From Oegoconia quadripuncta (Eukaryota; Arthropoda; Insecta; Lepidoptera; Autostichidae): a stretch of DNA of 64,000 bases. The notes below the pieces were generated by a model that was not told the origin of the DNA, searched no databases, and worked only from the letters and a program-made list of their open reading frames with translations. Below are positions 25,201 through 31,900 of this stretch, piece after piece. Position 1 is the first letter of the stretch. Each line of letters starts with the position of its first letter. The stretch covers positions 5,893,001 through 5,957,000 of the forward strand of contig OX438748.1 in the NCBI GenBank assembly GCA_949316235.1, read 5' to 3'. Both the position numbers and the translations under genes were made by a program.

Positions 25201-27001
25201 TGTGTTTGTCATTGACTTTCTAAGAAGAAGAATAGTTGCGATTAATGCATGAACAATAACAGTGTGGCCATGTATATCCTCTACAAGTAGATGTGCCCTA
25301 CCAGGTATTGGTTGCTTGTGTGACTGTTGCAGCTCATCGAAAACCTGTATCACTGCCACTGTTGCCGATCAATTGTGAACGCCACTAACCTATAGTTTGT
25401 TGCTCAGGTTTACCTCTCTGAGGAATTGGGTTATTTTCCTGGCACTGATGGTTTTTATCTCATCCGGGTGCAATAAGTGGCCATCCAGGTGGATATTGCG
25501 TTTACGCATTAGCGGGGCACATTCACACAGAAGATGTACAAGTGTTTCCTCTTCAAGGAGGCAAAGTCTGCACAACTCCGTTTCTAGGAGCCCCATGTTG
25601 AGCATGTGTTTGCTCAGACAGAAGTGCCCCATAAGAGCCCTTGCGAGAATGCGTAAATTGTTCCTACTAAGTGCCAGTGCTTCCCCAGCCACCTTCTTAT
25701 AGAACAATTCTAACAATAATGAAAATTTTGTATTTCCTCATGCAATCTGCCTGTTTGATGTAATGGTTAGAAACCATGACTACTGTACCAAAAGGTTGAG
25801 GGTTCGAATCCCGCTTGGGGCTTATGTTTGTATAATGAATACAGACATGCGTTCCCGAGTTATGGATATTTTTCATTTATAGATGTATTTATTTACAAAA
25901 AAAAATGTATTTGTGTAGTTTATCAACCATCTGGTATCTATAATACAAGCCTAGTTGCGGACATGTGTAGTATATCCACATTGTGTAGTATATCATATCA
26001 GGTATCCATAATAACAAGCCCAGCAGCTTAGTATGGAATTAGATGGTGCTGTGTGTGTATTTGCATAGATATTTATTTATTAATTAATCATTACCTGAAT
26101 AGCTGGGAGTGTATGTTGCAGGGCCTCACAGAGAATAGAATCAAAAGCCAGATATGGCCTTGGAATATGCTTCTCAGACCAGTTGTCCTGTCTCAACTTC
26201 TTTATCTGGGACCATAAACAATCCAAGTACTCCTCCTGAAGGTGTGGTGTGTCAGCACTCCACACTTTTAAGGCTGGCCAATGCTTCTTACTACGCTTGT
26301 TAAGAAATACTTCAATTGTAACCAGTAAATGGTCCAATTGGGACTCCTTCTTCTCATAGAGCTCACGGCCGACCCAAGGTAATGCTGAGAGCACAGCAAA
26401 CACAAACCAGTCCCTTCTGACTTGTGGTACGGCATCCTCATTAGCACAATCCACCAAAGTTTCCAGTAAGGTTAGGAGAGATGATGCAGCCAACACATGG
26501 CAGTTCACCAAATCCGATATGAATCTGAGACAATATCTAGCAGCGTTCCATTTACCGGTCTTCAAGTTCTCTTTGAAGGTTTTTACAATGTAATCAACAA
26601 ACTCTCCGCCAAAGTTGTAATTCTTTGCGTTAAGTAAACCAACTAAAGTGGCATAAATGGTGCATTTCTCGGGCATGCGAATAGCGCATTCTGTGAGAAT
26701 ACGAAGGATTTTCACACGGAAAGTGCTCAAGTCCGCTTCCAACACGCTCGCTAAACCCTCCAAATTACTCTCTAAGCTTGAGCTACTTTTCTCACCAACC
26801 CTCAGGATCAGCGACTCTAATCTGTCTTCTATCTCTTGATTTTCCGACACACGACGTCTCTTACGGTGAAGACGCTCTAAAAGCAAACAGGAATTATTAT
26901 TGTTTGTATCCCTCTAATATGTAAACTAAGTTTATAACCTATGATTATCATGTTACTGTACCATATCCATCTTCCTCGTCATGTGCTCTTCTGCGATTCA
27001 T
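1279..27001 (-). CDS. NCBP1: Nuclear cap-binding protein subunit 1 (CBP80), 5' part of gene
   Basis: This is the large subunit of the nuclear cap-binding complex. With NCBP2/CBP20 it binds the m7G cap of new RNA polymerase II transcripts and serves splicing, export and first-round translation. Coding exons, 5' to 3' on the minus strand: 27001-26962, 26876-26095, 24278-23860, 23519-23382, 20445-20342, 3391-3138, 1522-1279. All junctions keep frame, giving about 660 residues against about 790 in the human protein, so the gene continues off the left edge. The start is [20 protein letters not shown], a basic N-terminus like the family's nuclear localisation signal. Residues 14-274 cover the first MIF4G helical domain, with [33 protein letters not shown] and [16 protein letters not shown]. 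Later exons carry [52 protein letters not shown] and [19 protein letters not shown]. The intron between 20342 and 3391 is about 17 kb and contains a whole gene on the other strand. Identity is near certain; exact small-exon ends are by eye. Confidence 0.95.
1790..2090 (-). repeat. tRNA-derived SINE (family C), minus strand
   Basis: The right end is a tRNA-like head on the minus strand (complement of 'aaccgctgagccaccgacgc', with a B-box-like stretch near 2020-2040). The left end is the 'gcagggatataggccttccc' tail. The same element, in the same orientation, lies at 20,895-21,184, with a fragment near 43,960-44,090. It sits in the last NCBP1 intron seen here. Confidence 0.6.
2570..3118 (+). repeat. 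5S rRNA-derived SINE (SINE3-like), interrupted
   Basis: Bases about 2,655-2,712 follow the 3' half of insect 5S rRNA: a 'gcgaagtaaagca' stretch, then 'gcggttagtccttggatggg', which is the 5S internal promoter region with a few changes. The body follows ('gtcggtcccggttgttttca'). The tail at 3,030-3,118 ('gaggaggctgtgtcccaaca') resembles LINE 3' ends. A palindromic element is inserted at 2,849-2,976. Related, more decayed copies lie at 29.5 and 44.5 kb. It is a retroposon, not a 5S gene. Confidence 0.65.
2849..2976. repeat. Short palindromic element inside the 5S-SINE
   Basis: The left arm 'gttcgagatttcaatgccaa' returns on the right as 'tgcaatctcgaac' preceded by 'atgtctatgggca'. The centre is 'cacttttgcacttatgtata'-type sequence that also folds. 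The SINE body resumes directly after it ('ggtggacactagtctcac'), which marks it as a nested insertion. Confidence 0.5.
3470..3720 (+). pseudogene. RTE-type LINE, C-terminal ORF2 fragment
   Basis: Translation of successive frames gives [32 protein letters not shown] and then pieces similar to NDEVTADRGDW. This is the conserved end of RTE-type reverse transcriptase ORFs. Frame changes and a stop after the RKRWMDCVK stretch make it non-functional. It lies just upstream (in NCBP1 sense) of the exon at 3,138-3,391. Confidence 0.6.
3740..5100. other. Intronic DNA, nothing recognised
   Basis: This AT-rich stretch of NCBP1's large intron has only short chance ORFs on both strands. I see no conserved protein, RNA gene or clear repeat ends. 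Confidence 0.4.
5109..5440 (+). repeat. tRNA-derived SINE (family A), near full length
   Basis: The head at 5,109-5,185 has a B-box in 'tcgcgggttcgatccccaaa'. The ~330-bp body includes 'gtccgcctggctagctacca' and 'ttgtcagagataagatagcc', and it ends in 'tgcataaaaaaa'. Other copies: 6,945-7,236, 34,660-34,987, 41.5-41.9 kb, 50,901-51,250, 58.7 kb and 62.1-62.4 kb. A 5S-like fragment ('aatcgaagctaagcagctca', near 5,526-5,545) follows it. Confidence 0.7.
5580..6780. other. Intronic DNA, nothing recognised
   Basis: This is AT-rich NCBP1 intron sequence. Short ORFs on both strands lack any recognisable domain, and no repeat ends could be placed with confidence. Confidence 0.4.
6785..7680. repeat. 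Broken interspersed repeat (family H) around a SINE
   Basis: The start-type sequence at 6,785-6,870 ('ctgactgactgtttcatcat') and the end-type sequence at 7,625-7,680 ('gcgagcgaagtcgggggcaa' then 'aaagctagta') look like the two ends of the common lepidopteran element ending in CTAGT, possibly Helitron-like. A family A SINE lies between them at 6,945-7,236. Class is uncertain. Confidence 0.35.
6945..7236 (-). repeat. tRNA-derived SINE (family A), minus strand
   Basis: It is a reversed copy of the family A SINE. The A-rich end is at 6,945 ('tgtacaacgggttaacattt') and the tRNA-like head at 7,165-7,236 ('cccttgggaatcgaacccgc'). It is shortened in the middle relative to the 50.9-51.25 kb copy. Confidence 0.6.
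8108..8310 (-). repeat. Family H repeat (possible Helitron-like), reversed
   Basis: It begins 'ctagctttccgccggcggct' and ends near 'ctttcgcatttacaatccc'. The interior 'tcactttatcgggataaaaa' and 'tataccaaatttcatccaaa' is shared with copies at 10.2 and 13.75-13.98 kb. It is non-coding. Confidence 0.45.
8885..9212. repeat. Inverted-repeat transposon relic (family E)
   Basis: The left half is 'gattacgaacaactttcccc' with 'tttagtgtggaaatccaaca'. The right half is the inverted counterpart, ending 'gtaatcaggagtggagtcac'. The interior 'ccaacaattttcggctgaat' is the same sequence that is tandemly amplified at 37.9-38.45 kb. It has no coding capacity. Confidence 0.55.
10198..10345 (-). repeat. Family H repeat fragment
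   Basis: The stretch 'ccgcccgcggcttcgtctgc' to 'ttctacctacataccaaac' matches the 8.1-kb copy in the same orientation. Its 5' part is missing. Confidence 0.4.
10780..10941 (+). promoter_or_regulatory. GC/CpG-rich segment upstream of the nested gene
   Basis: A CpG-rich block (about 10,785-10,870, e.g. 'cgcgccgcacgcgtcaaacg' type) stands out from AT-rich flanks and ends some 70 bases before the start codon at 10,942. A TCAGT arthropod-initiator-like match lies at 10,929-10,933, but it is so close to the ATG that it may be chance. No TATA box is clear. Promoter role is inferred from position. Confidence 0.4.
10942..20015 (+). CDS. Secreted Thr/Pro-rich, acidic-tailed protein nested in NCBP1 intron
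   Basis: There are two coding exons, 10942-10980 and 16866-20015 (TAG stop), joined in phase 0 by a GT-AG intron of about 5.9 kb, giving about 1,062 residues. The first exon supplies the hydrophobic core of a signal peptide ([13 protein letters not shown]). Cleavage is likely near residue 20, before [15 protein letters not shown]. Residues ~20-240 look globular and charged ([20 protein letters not shown]; a Cys pair in [11 protein letters not shown] near 161). Residues ~245-525 are rich in Pro, His and Tyr. Residues ~600-735 are mucin-like Thr/Ser/Pro runs with Lys/Arg patches, likely O-glycosylated. From ~800 the chain is acidic, ending [14 protein letters not shown] and NKT sites suggest N-glycosylation. 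I do not recognise the family; an extracellular matrix or cuticle role is only a guess. The whole gene lies in one NCBP1 intron, opposite strand, with its poly(A) signal 50 bases from an NCBP1 exon. An internal ATG at 16,833 would lack the signal peptide, so the exon-1 start is preferred. Confidence 0.85.
11126..11290. repeat. Interspersed repeat with 'caaatcaaatcaaaa' start
   Basis: It begins 'caaatcaaatcaaaaatatt' and contains 'agaagaagcgacaagaaact'. A related copy lies at 63,495-63,640 ('gaagagctagcgagaaactc'), and pieces lie near 41.93-42.0 and 60.55 kb. It is non-coding, in the nested gene's intron. Confidence 0.4.
12620..12790 (+). repeat. Repeat family D with GT-rich microsatellite
   Basis: The start 'tttaacccccgacgcaaaaa' is shared with 31.96-32.16 kb and, in part, 62.69 kb. 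Here it is followed by a TGTG/CAGTATGTC microsatellite at 12,676-12,738. Confidence 0.5.
13745..13978 (+). repeat. Family H repeat, near full length
   Basis: It starts 'attataaatgcgtaagtttg', carries 'gatggatttggatgaaattt' and 'tatctcgataaagtgagtat', and ends 'gacacagctagt'. It is the forward counterpart of the 8.1-kb copy. The CTAGT end is suggestive of a Helitron-like element, not proof. Confidence 0.45.
15189..15869. repeat. Foldback element with two ~200-bp inverted arms
   Basis: Arm 15,189-15,389 is repeated in reverse complement at 15,669-15,869, almost without change, around a ~280-bp loop. Both arms contain a tRNA B-box-like sequence ('cggttcgattcccagccgaa' in the right arm, 15,779-15,798). 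The arms may therefore be a back-to-back SINE pair. It lies in the nested gene's intron. Confidence 0.7.
20287..20292 (+). terminator. Poly(A) signal AATAAA of the nested gene
   Basis: A canonical AATAAA lies 272 bases after the stop codon at 20,015 and 50 bases before the 3' boundary of the NCBP1 exon at 20,342-20,445 on the other strand. The two transcripts therefore almost touch or overlap here. Confidence 0.6.
20895..21184 (-). repeat. tRNA-derived SINE (family C), minus strand
   Basis: It closely matches the 1.8-2.1 kb copy: tail 'cttcagggatataggccttc' on the left and a tRNA-like head ('cctgggaatcgaaccctcgc' to 'ctgagccaccgacgc') on the right. Confidence 0.6.
21354..21504. repeat. TIR MITE with GATGAGTTTTTTTAC ends
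   Basis: The left end 'ggatgagtttttttacggta' and right end 'tacggtaaaaaaactcatcc' are inverted copies. The interior 'ttctatttcacttacctaat' recurs at 53.48 kb, and its reverse occurs at 50.87 kb. Confidence 0.6.
22470..22875. other. GC-rich island, unclassified
   Basis: The base composition changes sharply. Overlapping Arg-rich open frames exist (e.g. [12 protein letters not shown] near 22,770) but none resembles a known protein. The stretch 'gttgggcgccaac' (22,617-22,629) is palindromic. It could be a decayed retroelement piece in the NCBP1 intron. Confidence 0.25.
24565..24635 (+). pseudogene. Short RTE-like LINE scrap
   Basis: One frame reads [14 protein letters not shown] after a Gly/Lys-rich start, like the RKRW...D motif at the end of RTE ORF2. 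It is too short to classify firmly. Confidence 0.3.
25390..25716 (-). pseudogene. Non-LTR retrotransposon ORF2 C-terminal fragment
   Basis: A 108-residue open frame includes [20 protein letters not shown] and the knuckle [18 protein letters not shown]. This is the arrangement that follows the RNase H region in jockey/R1-type LINE ORF2 proteins in insects. It has no reverse transcriptase or upstream region, so it is a 5'-truncated insertion in the NCBP1 intron between exons 26876-26095 and 24278-23860. Confidence 0.65.
25742..26066 (+). repeat. tRNA-derived SINE (family B), plus strand
   Basis: The head has 'gagggttcgaatcccgcttg' (B-box). The body has 'atgaatacagacatgcgttc' and 'tatcaaccatctggtatcta', ending 'agatggtgctgtgtgtgtat'. 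There is a small internal duplication of 'gtgtagtatatc'. It ends just before the NCBP1 exon at 26,095. Confidence 0.6.
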
Positions 27002-27076
27002 AATTACAGCGTATTACGGTCAATCCACCAGTAAATTATATATTTTGAACAGTTTTAAAGAACGCCACAACGCAGC

Positions 27077-27520
27077 CAGGGGGGGCACACTTCAAATGTC
27101 ATCAATATTCATAGCAGACTGCGACCTCTGAACTGCGGTTGACGAACTAACCGTTATTAGTGTTCTGTGGCAGCAGCCGCCATCTTACCGGTGGGTGATG
27201 TCATGTCGAGCTCTCAGTCAACGTTGATTTCCTTTTGAAAGTTTTTGTAAAAGTTCAGATTTATGTTAATTTATTGTTTGTTTTTGTTATACTTGTTTTT
27301 CATAGCTAATTTAAAGAAATTAGTTATGAGAAGTAAAAATTTCCTCATAAACAACAATACCTATATCTAAACCCAGTTTCTACCTATATAATCAGTGTAC
27401 GTAGGTATGTATAGATAGATTTAATTCCTCAACCAATCGCTGGCAGCAGCACTGTCTATACATGCAAATTTAACCACGGAGTTGCCACTCTTTCTCGGTA
27501 AATAGTTACTATACTCTTTG
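27077..27520 (-). mobile_element. hAT-like non-autonomous element, copy 1
   Basis: It runs 444 bp from CAGGGGGGGCACAC to ...ATACTCTTTG and is flanked by a perfect 8-bp target duplication, aacgcagc, at 27,069-27,076 and 27,521-27,528. An 8-bp duplication and CA...TG termini fit the hAT superfamily. It has no transposase. The CAGGGG end is 76 bases from the NCBP1 start codon. Almost identical to copy 2 (a 3-base indel near 27,104 and rare substitutions). Orientation is given relative to copy 2. Confidence 0.85.
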
Positions 27521-27670
27521 AACGCAGCATAAAACTCAAGAATTAACCATCTTCTCTCCACCACAGATTACTCAGATAATGACTAAAGACTCTCCACTTC
27601 TCTCCTTTTTTTTTTGTCCCTTGTTTCGTTCACTTAGTGAACAGGCTAAGATCATTAGACCATGCTGCTT

Positions 27671-28332
27671 CTCTCCTCTAGGAGAAGGCAAAGGGAACTA
27701 GCCCATAACAGCCATGTCTTATTTCTCTTATTTCTTCAGTTTGTAAGTCAGTCTCAGTCAAAACAAGTAATTCGTCGTATACTTGGCGTATACAGAGTCT
27801 AGTCACGGTCAAGTCATTCTTCAGTAAAGTGGCAGAATGCTTTACAAAAGATTTTGGCGGCTTCTTGTGGGAACCCGAAAGCTCCGTTACGCACTTTAAT
27901 TTACACTTCCCTTCACTTGTACACCATCACTAACGTTTGCTGCACAATATTCTGCCATTATTAAGCTTCAAAAGTTAGAATGCACAAATTATAAGAATTA
28001 TAAAGAAAAATGTTACTTTACTCGCCGAGTTCCCGCCAAAAAGCCCCACTTCTCTCCTTATCCATTTCATTTCTTCATATTTTTAATTCGCTTCTCTCGG
28101 AGAAGGCAAAGGGGTCTAAGCCCATACAGCCATTTCTTATTTCTCTTTTTTCTTCAGTAGGTCTGTCTTTTTCTCTCTGGAACAATATAACGTGACAGCA
28201 CCAGTCTAAATCTGGTTTTAGTTTAGTTCGTGTGCAACCGAATCGACACCACTGACTTACAAACTGAAGAAATAAGAGAAATAAGAAATGGCTGTATGGG
28301 CTTAGACCCCTTTGCCTTCTCCTAGAGGAGAG
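27671..28332. mobile_element. Palindromic non-autonomous element (family P)
   Basis: The outer ends 'ctctcctctaggagaaggca' (27,671) and 'tgccttctcctagaggagag' (to 28,332) are inverted copies. A further internal copy of the end lies at about 28,090-28,155. The interior 'gtcaagtcattcttcagtaa' and 'gcagaatgctttac' matches, in reverse, the copy at 51,809-52,276. It is non-coding and sits between the two hAT-like copies. Confidence 0.65.
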
Positions 28333-28396
28333 AATAAAACGAAAAAAAAACGAAATGAAGAAGGATCATAAAAAAAAGAATAAGGGAGCTCTTCAT

Positions 28397-28837
28397 CAAA
28401 GAGTATAGTAACTATTTACCGAGAAAGAGTGGCAACTCCGTGTTTAAATTTGCATGTATAGACAGTGCTGCTGCCAGCGATTGGTTGAGGAATTAAATCT
28501 ATCTATACATACCTACGTACACTGATTATATAGGTAGAAACTGGGTTTAGATATAGGTATTGTTGTTTATGAGGAAATTTTTACTTCTCATAACTAATTT
28601 CTTTAAATTAGCTATGAAAAACAAGTATAACAAAAACAAACAATAAATTAACATAAATCTGAACTTTTACAAAAACTTTCAAAAGGAAATCAACGTTGAC
28701 TGAGAGCTCGACATGACATCACCCACCGGTAAGATGGCGGCTGCTGCCACAGAACACTAATAACGGTTAGTTCGTCAACCGCAGTTCAGAGGTCGCAGTC
28801 TATGAATATTGATGACATTTGAAGTGTGCCCCCCCTG
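28397..28837 (+). mobile_element. hAT-like non-autonomous element, copy 2
   Basis: It runs 441 bp from CAAAGAGTATAG to GTGTGCCCCCCCTG and is flanked by a perfect 8-bp duplication, ctcttcat, at 28,389-28,396 and 28,838-28,845, different from that of copy 1. The two copies are therefore independent insertions, not an inverted duplication. The G/C-run end is 71 bases from the SIRT6 start codon. Confidence 0.85.
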
Positions 28838-28907
28838 CTCTTCATTCACTTCGATTTTTCTGCAATTTATAGAAATGAAATAATGACTAAACACACTAGT
28901 AAATAAA

Positions 28908-31900
28908 ATGTCCTGTAATTACGCTGAGGGCCTGTCGCCATATGCACACAAAGGTATCTTGGGTGTACCAGAGGCAAGTTGCATTGCGTTGTTTATTTCT
29001 CAAATTATATTTTCACATTTCGATTGTTATTTACTTATTGTCTTTTACAGAAGTTCGATCCCATTGATAAATTTAACAAGAAATGTGATCTCCTGGCTCA
29101 GTTTATTAACCAGAGCAATCATGTAGTAGTCCACACAGGGGCAGGCATCAGTACCTCGGCTGGTATACCCGATTTCAGGTTTGTATCTTTGTAATTTTGC
29201 GCAGCCCTAACATGAACTGTTACAGCTAAGACCTATGGGAGAAATCACAATAACGTAAGCAGTAATTAAATATGTAGTGTGTTGTGACGCTGATGGCGCT
29301 GAGAAAAAGATTAAGTTTCTATGTTTCGTTTTGCGCCCTCTTACGTGGGTGCTTGTGTAATTTCATAAATATTGTCATCAATTTCGTTCACCTGTCATAT
29401 AGATTTAGCTAGAAACACCTGGAATTTATAACCTATGTCTTTTAAAAACATCCAAGCAGTGCTATTCGCCCTTTTAGTTTCGGTTCGCGAAGTTCTAATT
29501 TCAATGAGTCAGTCCTCTGATAGGCGACCACTAGTGGCTTTTTCATTATGAATGTTTCTGTGTTCTGAAGGACATGTTTGACAGTTAATCCTGATTGCTT
29601 TCAATTAAATCAGTGGCCCATACAGAAGCAGCTTAAAAACATGTGATAGTCAGGTGGCCTTTAGTCTCACGCAAATTCACACTGGTCTCACTTGATCTAT
29701 TAAGGCCCATGAAGAGGCTATGCCTCAAGAGGTGCGTTGAGCCTATTGATGTATTGATGATGTATTTTAAAGGTTTGCATTAAAAAGGAAATTCTCTCTT
29801 CTTAATGCTTTCAACAAGACATTTATTAATCCAAAAATTTTAGAGGTCCTAATGGAGTATGGACGTTAGAACGAGAAGGCAAGAGGCCCATAACTAACAT
29901 ATCCTTTGCGGATGCTATACCTACAAAAACGCACATGATACTCAAGAAACTAGTTGAATGCAACAAGGTCCACTACATTGTCAGTCAGAACATCGATGGT
30001 CTGCATTTAAAGTCTGGTTTGCAGCGGAAACATCTGGCTGAGCTCCATGGGAATATGTTTATTGACGAATGTAATCTTTGTAAGAGGTAAATTTGCTTTT
30101 TTGTAATACATTTTTTATAAAAAAAACAATTCTGTGGGAAGTAGTCACCACTGCCTATGAACATATCTGCAATACTAGGAGCTTAATTCCTCTTGGATGT
30201 TCCCATGTTATAGCTTTGAGGGACAATATTGAAGGTCAGTTGCTGTAGCATAATTCACTAAACCCTGTTTTCATTCAAACAACAATGCATCCAAATTTTG
30301 AATGTCAAATATCTAACAAAGACCGTCATGAAATGTTGGAGTGAGCAGCAGGTCTACGCTGCACCTGGCAGCCATTATGCTGGTTGTGTTTCAAGTGAAT
30401 ATGATATCAACGGATGTCATATTTGATGTATCATACTGTATGAGTGGGCCCTCAATTGTACTCTGAATAATTTAATATAACTGAACTCCATATGATGGCT
30501 ATTTATAATAATGATTAAAATTTCGCCTATCAGTTGACATATTACTTTGACACTTTGTTATTAATATAATATAAATATATTAATATAATATAAAAGAATA
30601 ATTAATATGTCAACTGATCGCCGAAATTTTAAACATTATTATTAGCCATAGAGTATAAGCTGTTGATGATAATGATGAATTATATTTCCCAAAGGCAATA
30701 TGTTCGTAGCCGTCCTGTGGAGACTGTTGGCAAAAAATGCAGTGGAGTACCGTGTGCCTCAGAGCATGTGGGTGGCAGACCATGCAGGGGACGTCTATAT
30801 GATGGAGTGCTAGACTGGGAGCATAGTCTTCCTGAGAATGACCTGTTAATGGCAGAATGGCATTCTAGGTGAGAAAAATGAGGTTCCGCTTTCATTTAAT
30901 TTCCAAGTTTTTGGGAAAAAATATGAATAGAAGAATTCATACAATTGAGTGCTAGCAATTTCGGGACAATGGTTTAACAATTTCTAGACCAAATATCTTC
31001 GGTCTGGTGTGTAGGTTAATCTCGTCAATTTTACATCTTTTATTTAATATCATATGTTTAACAACTTCAGACTAACTCAAATATATTTAAAAAAAATTTA
31101 AAATTATTGGAAAGTATTTATTCTTTTGAAAAGATTAAGGTCAAGAGCGATCCCATTCTAATTAAAAAAAAAAAAAAAAAAAAAAAAAAGAATGTTTTCC
31201 AACAGTTAGTTTCGAACAGTAGCATCAGTAGTAACAGTAATTAGGCGTCAGTAGTAACGGTAATTAGGCATATTACAACATTCTAGCTCAGTATTTCCCA
31301 AAGTGTGGGTCGCAACCCACTGGTGGGTCGCGACCCACTGGTGGGTCGCGGGTAGATTTTAGATGGGTCCTGAAACTATAGGACGATTGTCGTACTCGTT
31401 CAATTTTCATTTTACTCGTTCGTTCGTCGTCGTTGTCCAGCAGTGAACGCCAGTAGGCTGATGATGATGGTATGGTGGTGAACTTACGATAAGAATAAAC
31501 GCGTAAATGCTGCGGCAGCAACATACCGCTGCTTTTTTGTCTTCACGATACAAGGTGGGCCGCGAACTTTAAACTTTCTTGTAGATGGGTCTCGGTCCCG
31601 AGAAGTTTGGGAAACACTGCTCTAGCTCGATATAGCGTAGCCTATAGTGTGTATAATGACTTTTATTGTCTTGCGTTGCATAAACAAAACACTAAATCGC
31701 AAGCAACCTAATTGTCTCCATTTTTAATTTCAGTATTGCAGACTTGAGTATATGCTTGGGAACAACATTACAAATTATTCCTAGTGGAAATTTACCATTG
31801 GAAACTGCAAAGTATGGTGGGAAATTAATTATTTGCAATTTACAACCCACTAAACATGTAAGTACCATTATTGTCTCACACACACACACTGGTTCCATAT

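Larger units (their letters stand above)
27002..28907. promoter_or_regulatory. Divergent NCBP1/SIRT6 promoter region
   Basis: The two start codons face away from each other, 1,906 bases apart. Without the two hAT-like elements and the palindromic element only a few hundred bases remain, so the ancestral bidirectional promoter was probably compact. AAGATGGCGGC (YY1-type motif of housekeeping promoters) occurs twice, at 28,731-28,741 pointing to SIRT6 and at 27,176-27,186 (complement) pointing to NCBP1. Both lie inside the transposon copies, 167 and 175 bases from the ATGs. TGATGTCA, a CRE-like octamer, is also in both arms. Confidence 0.5.

Noticed and set aside
27077..28837. One large palindrome, or a Maverick-type element with long terminal repeats
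   Set aside because: Each arm has its own different 8-bp direct repeat at its inner and outer edges, which shows two separate insertions.
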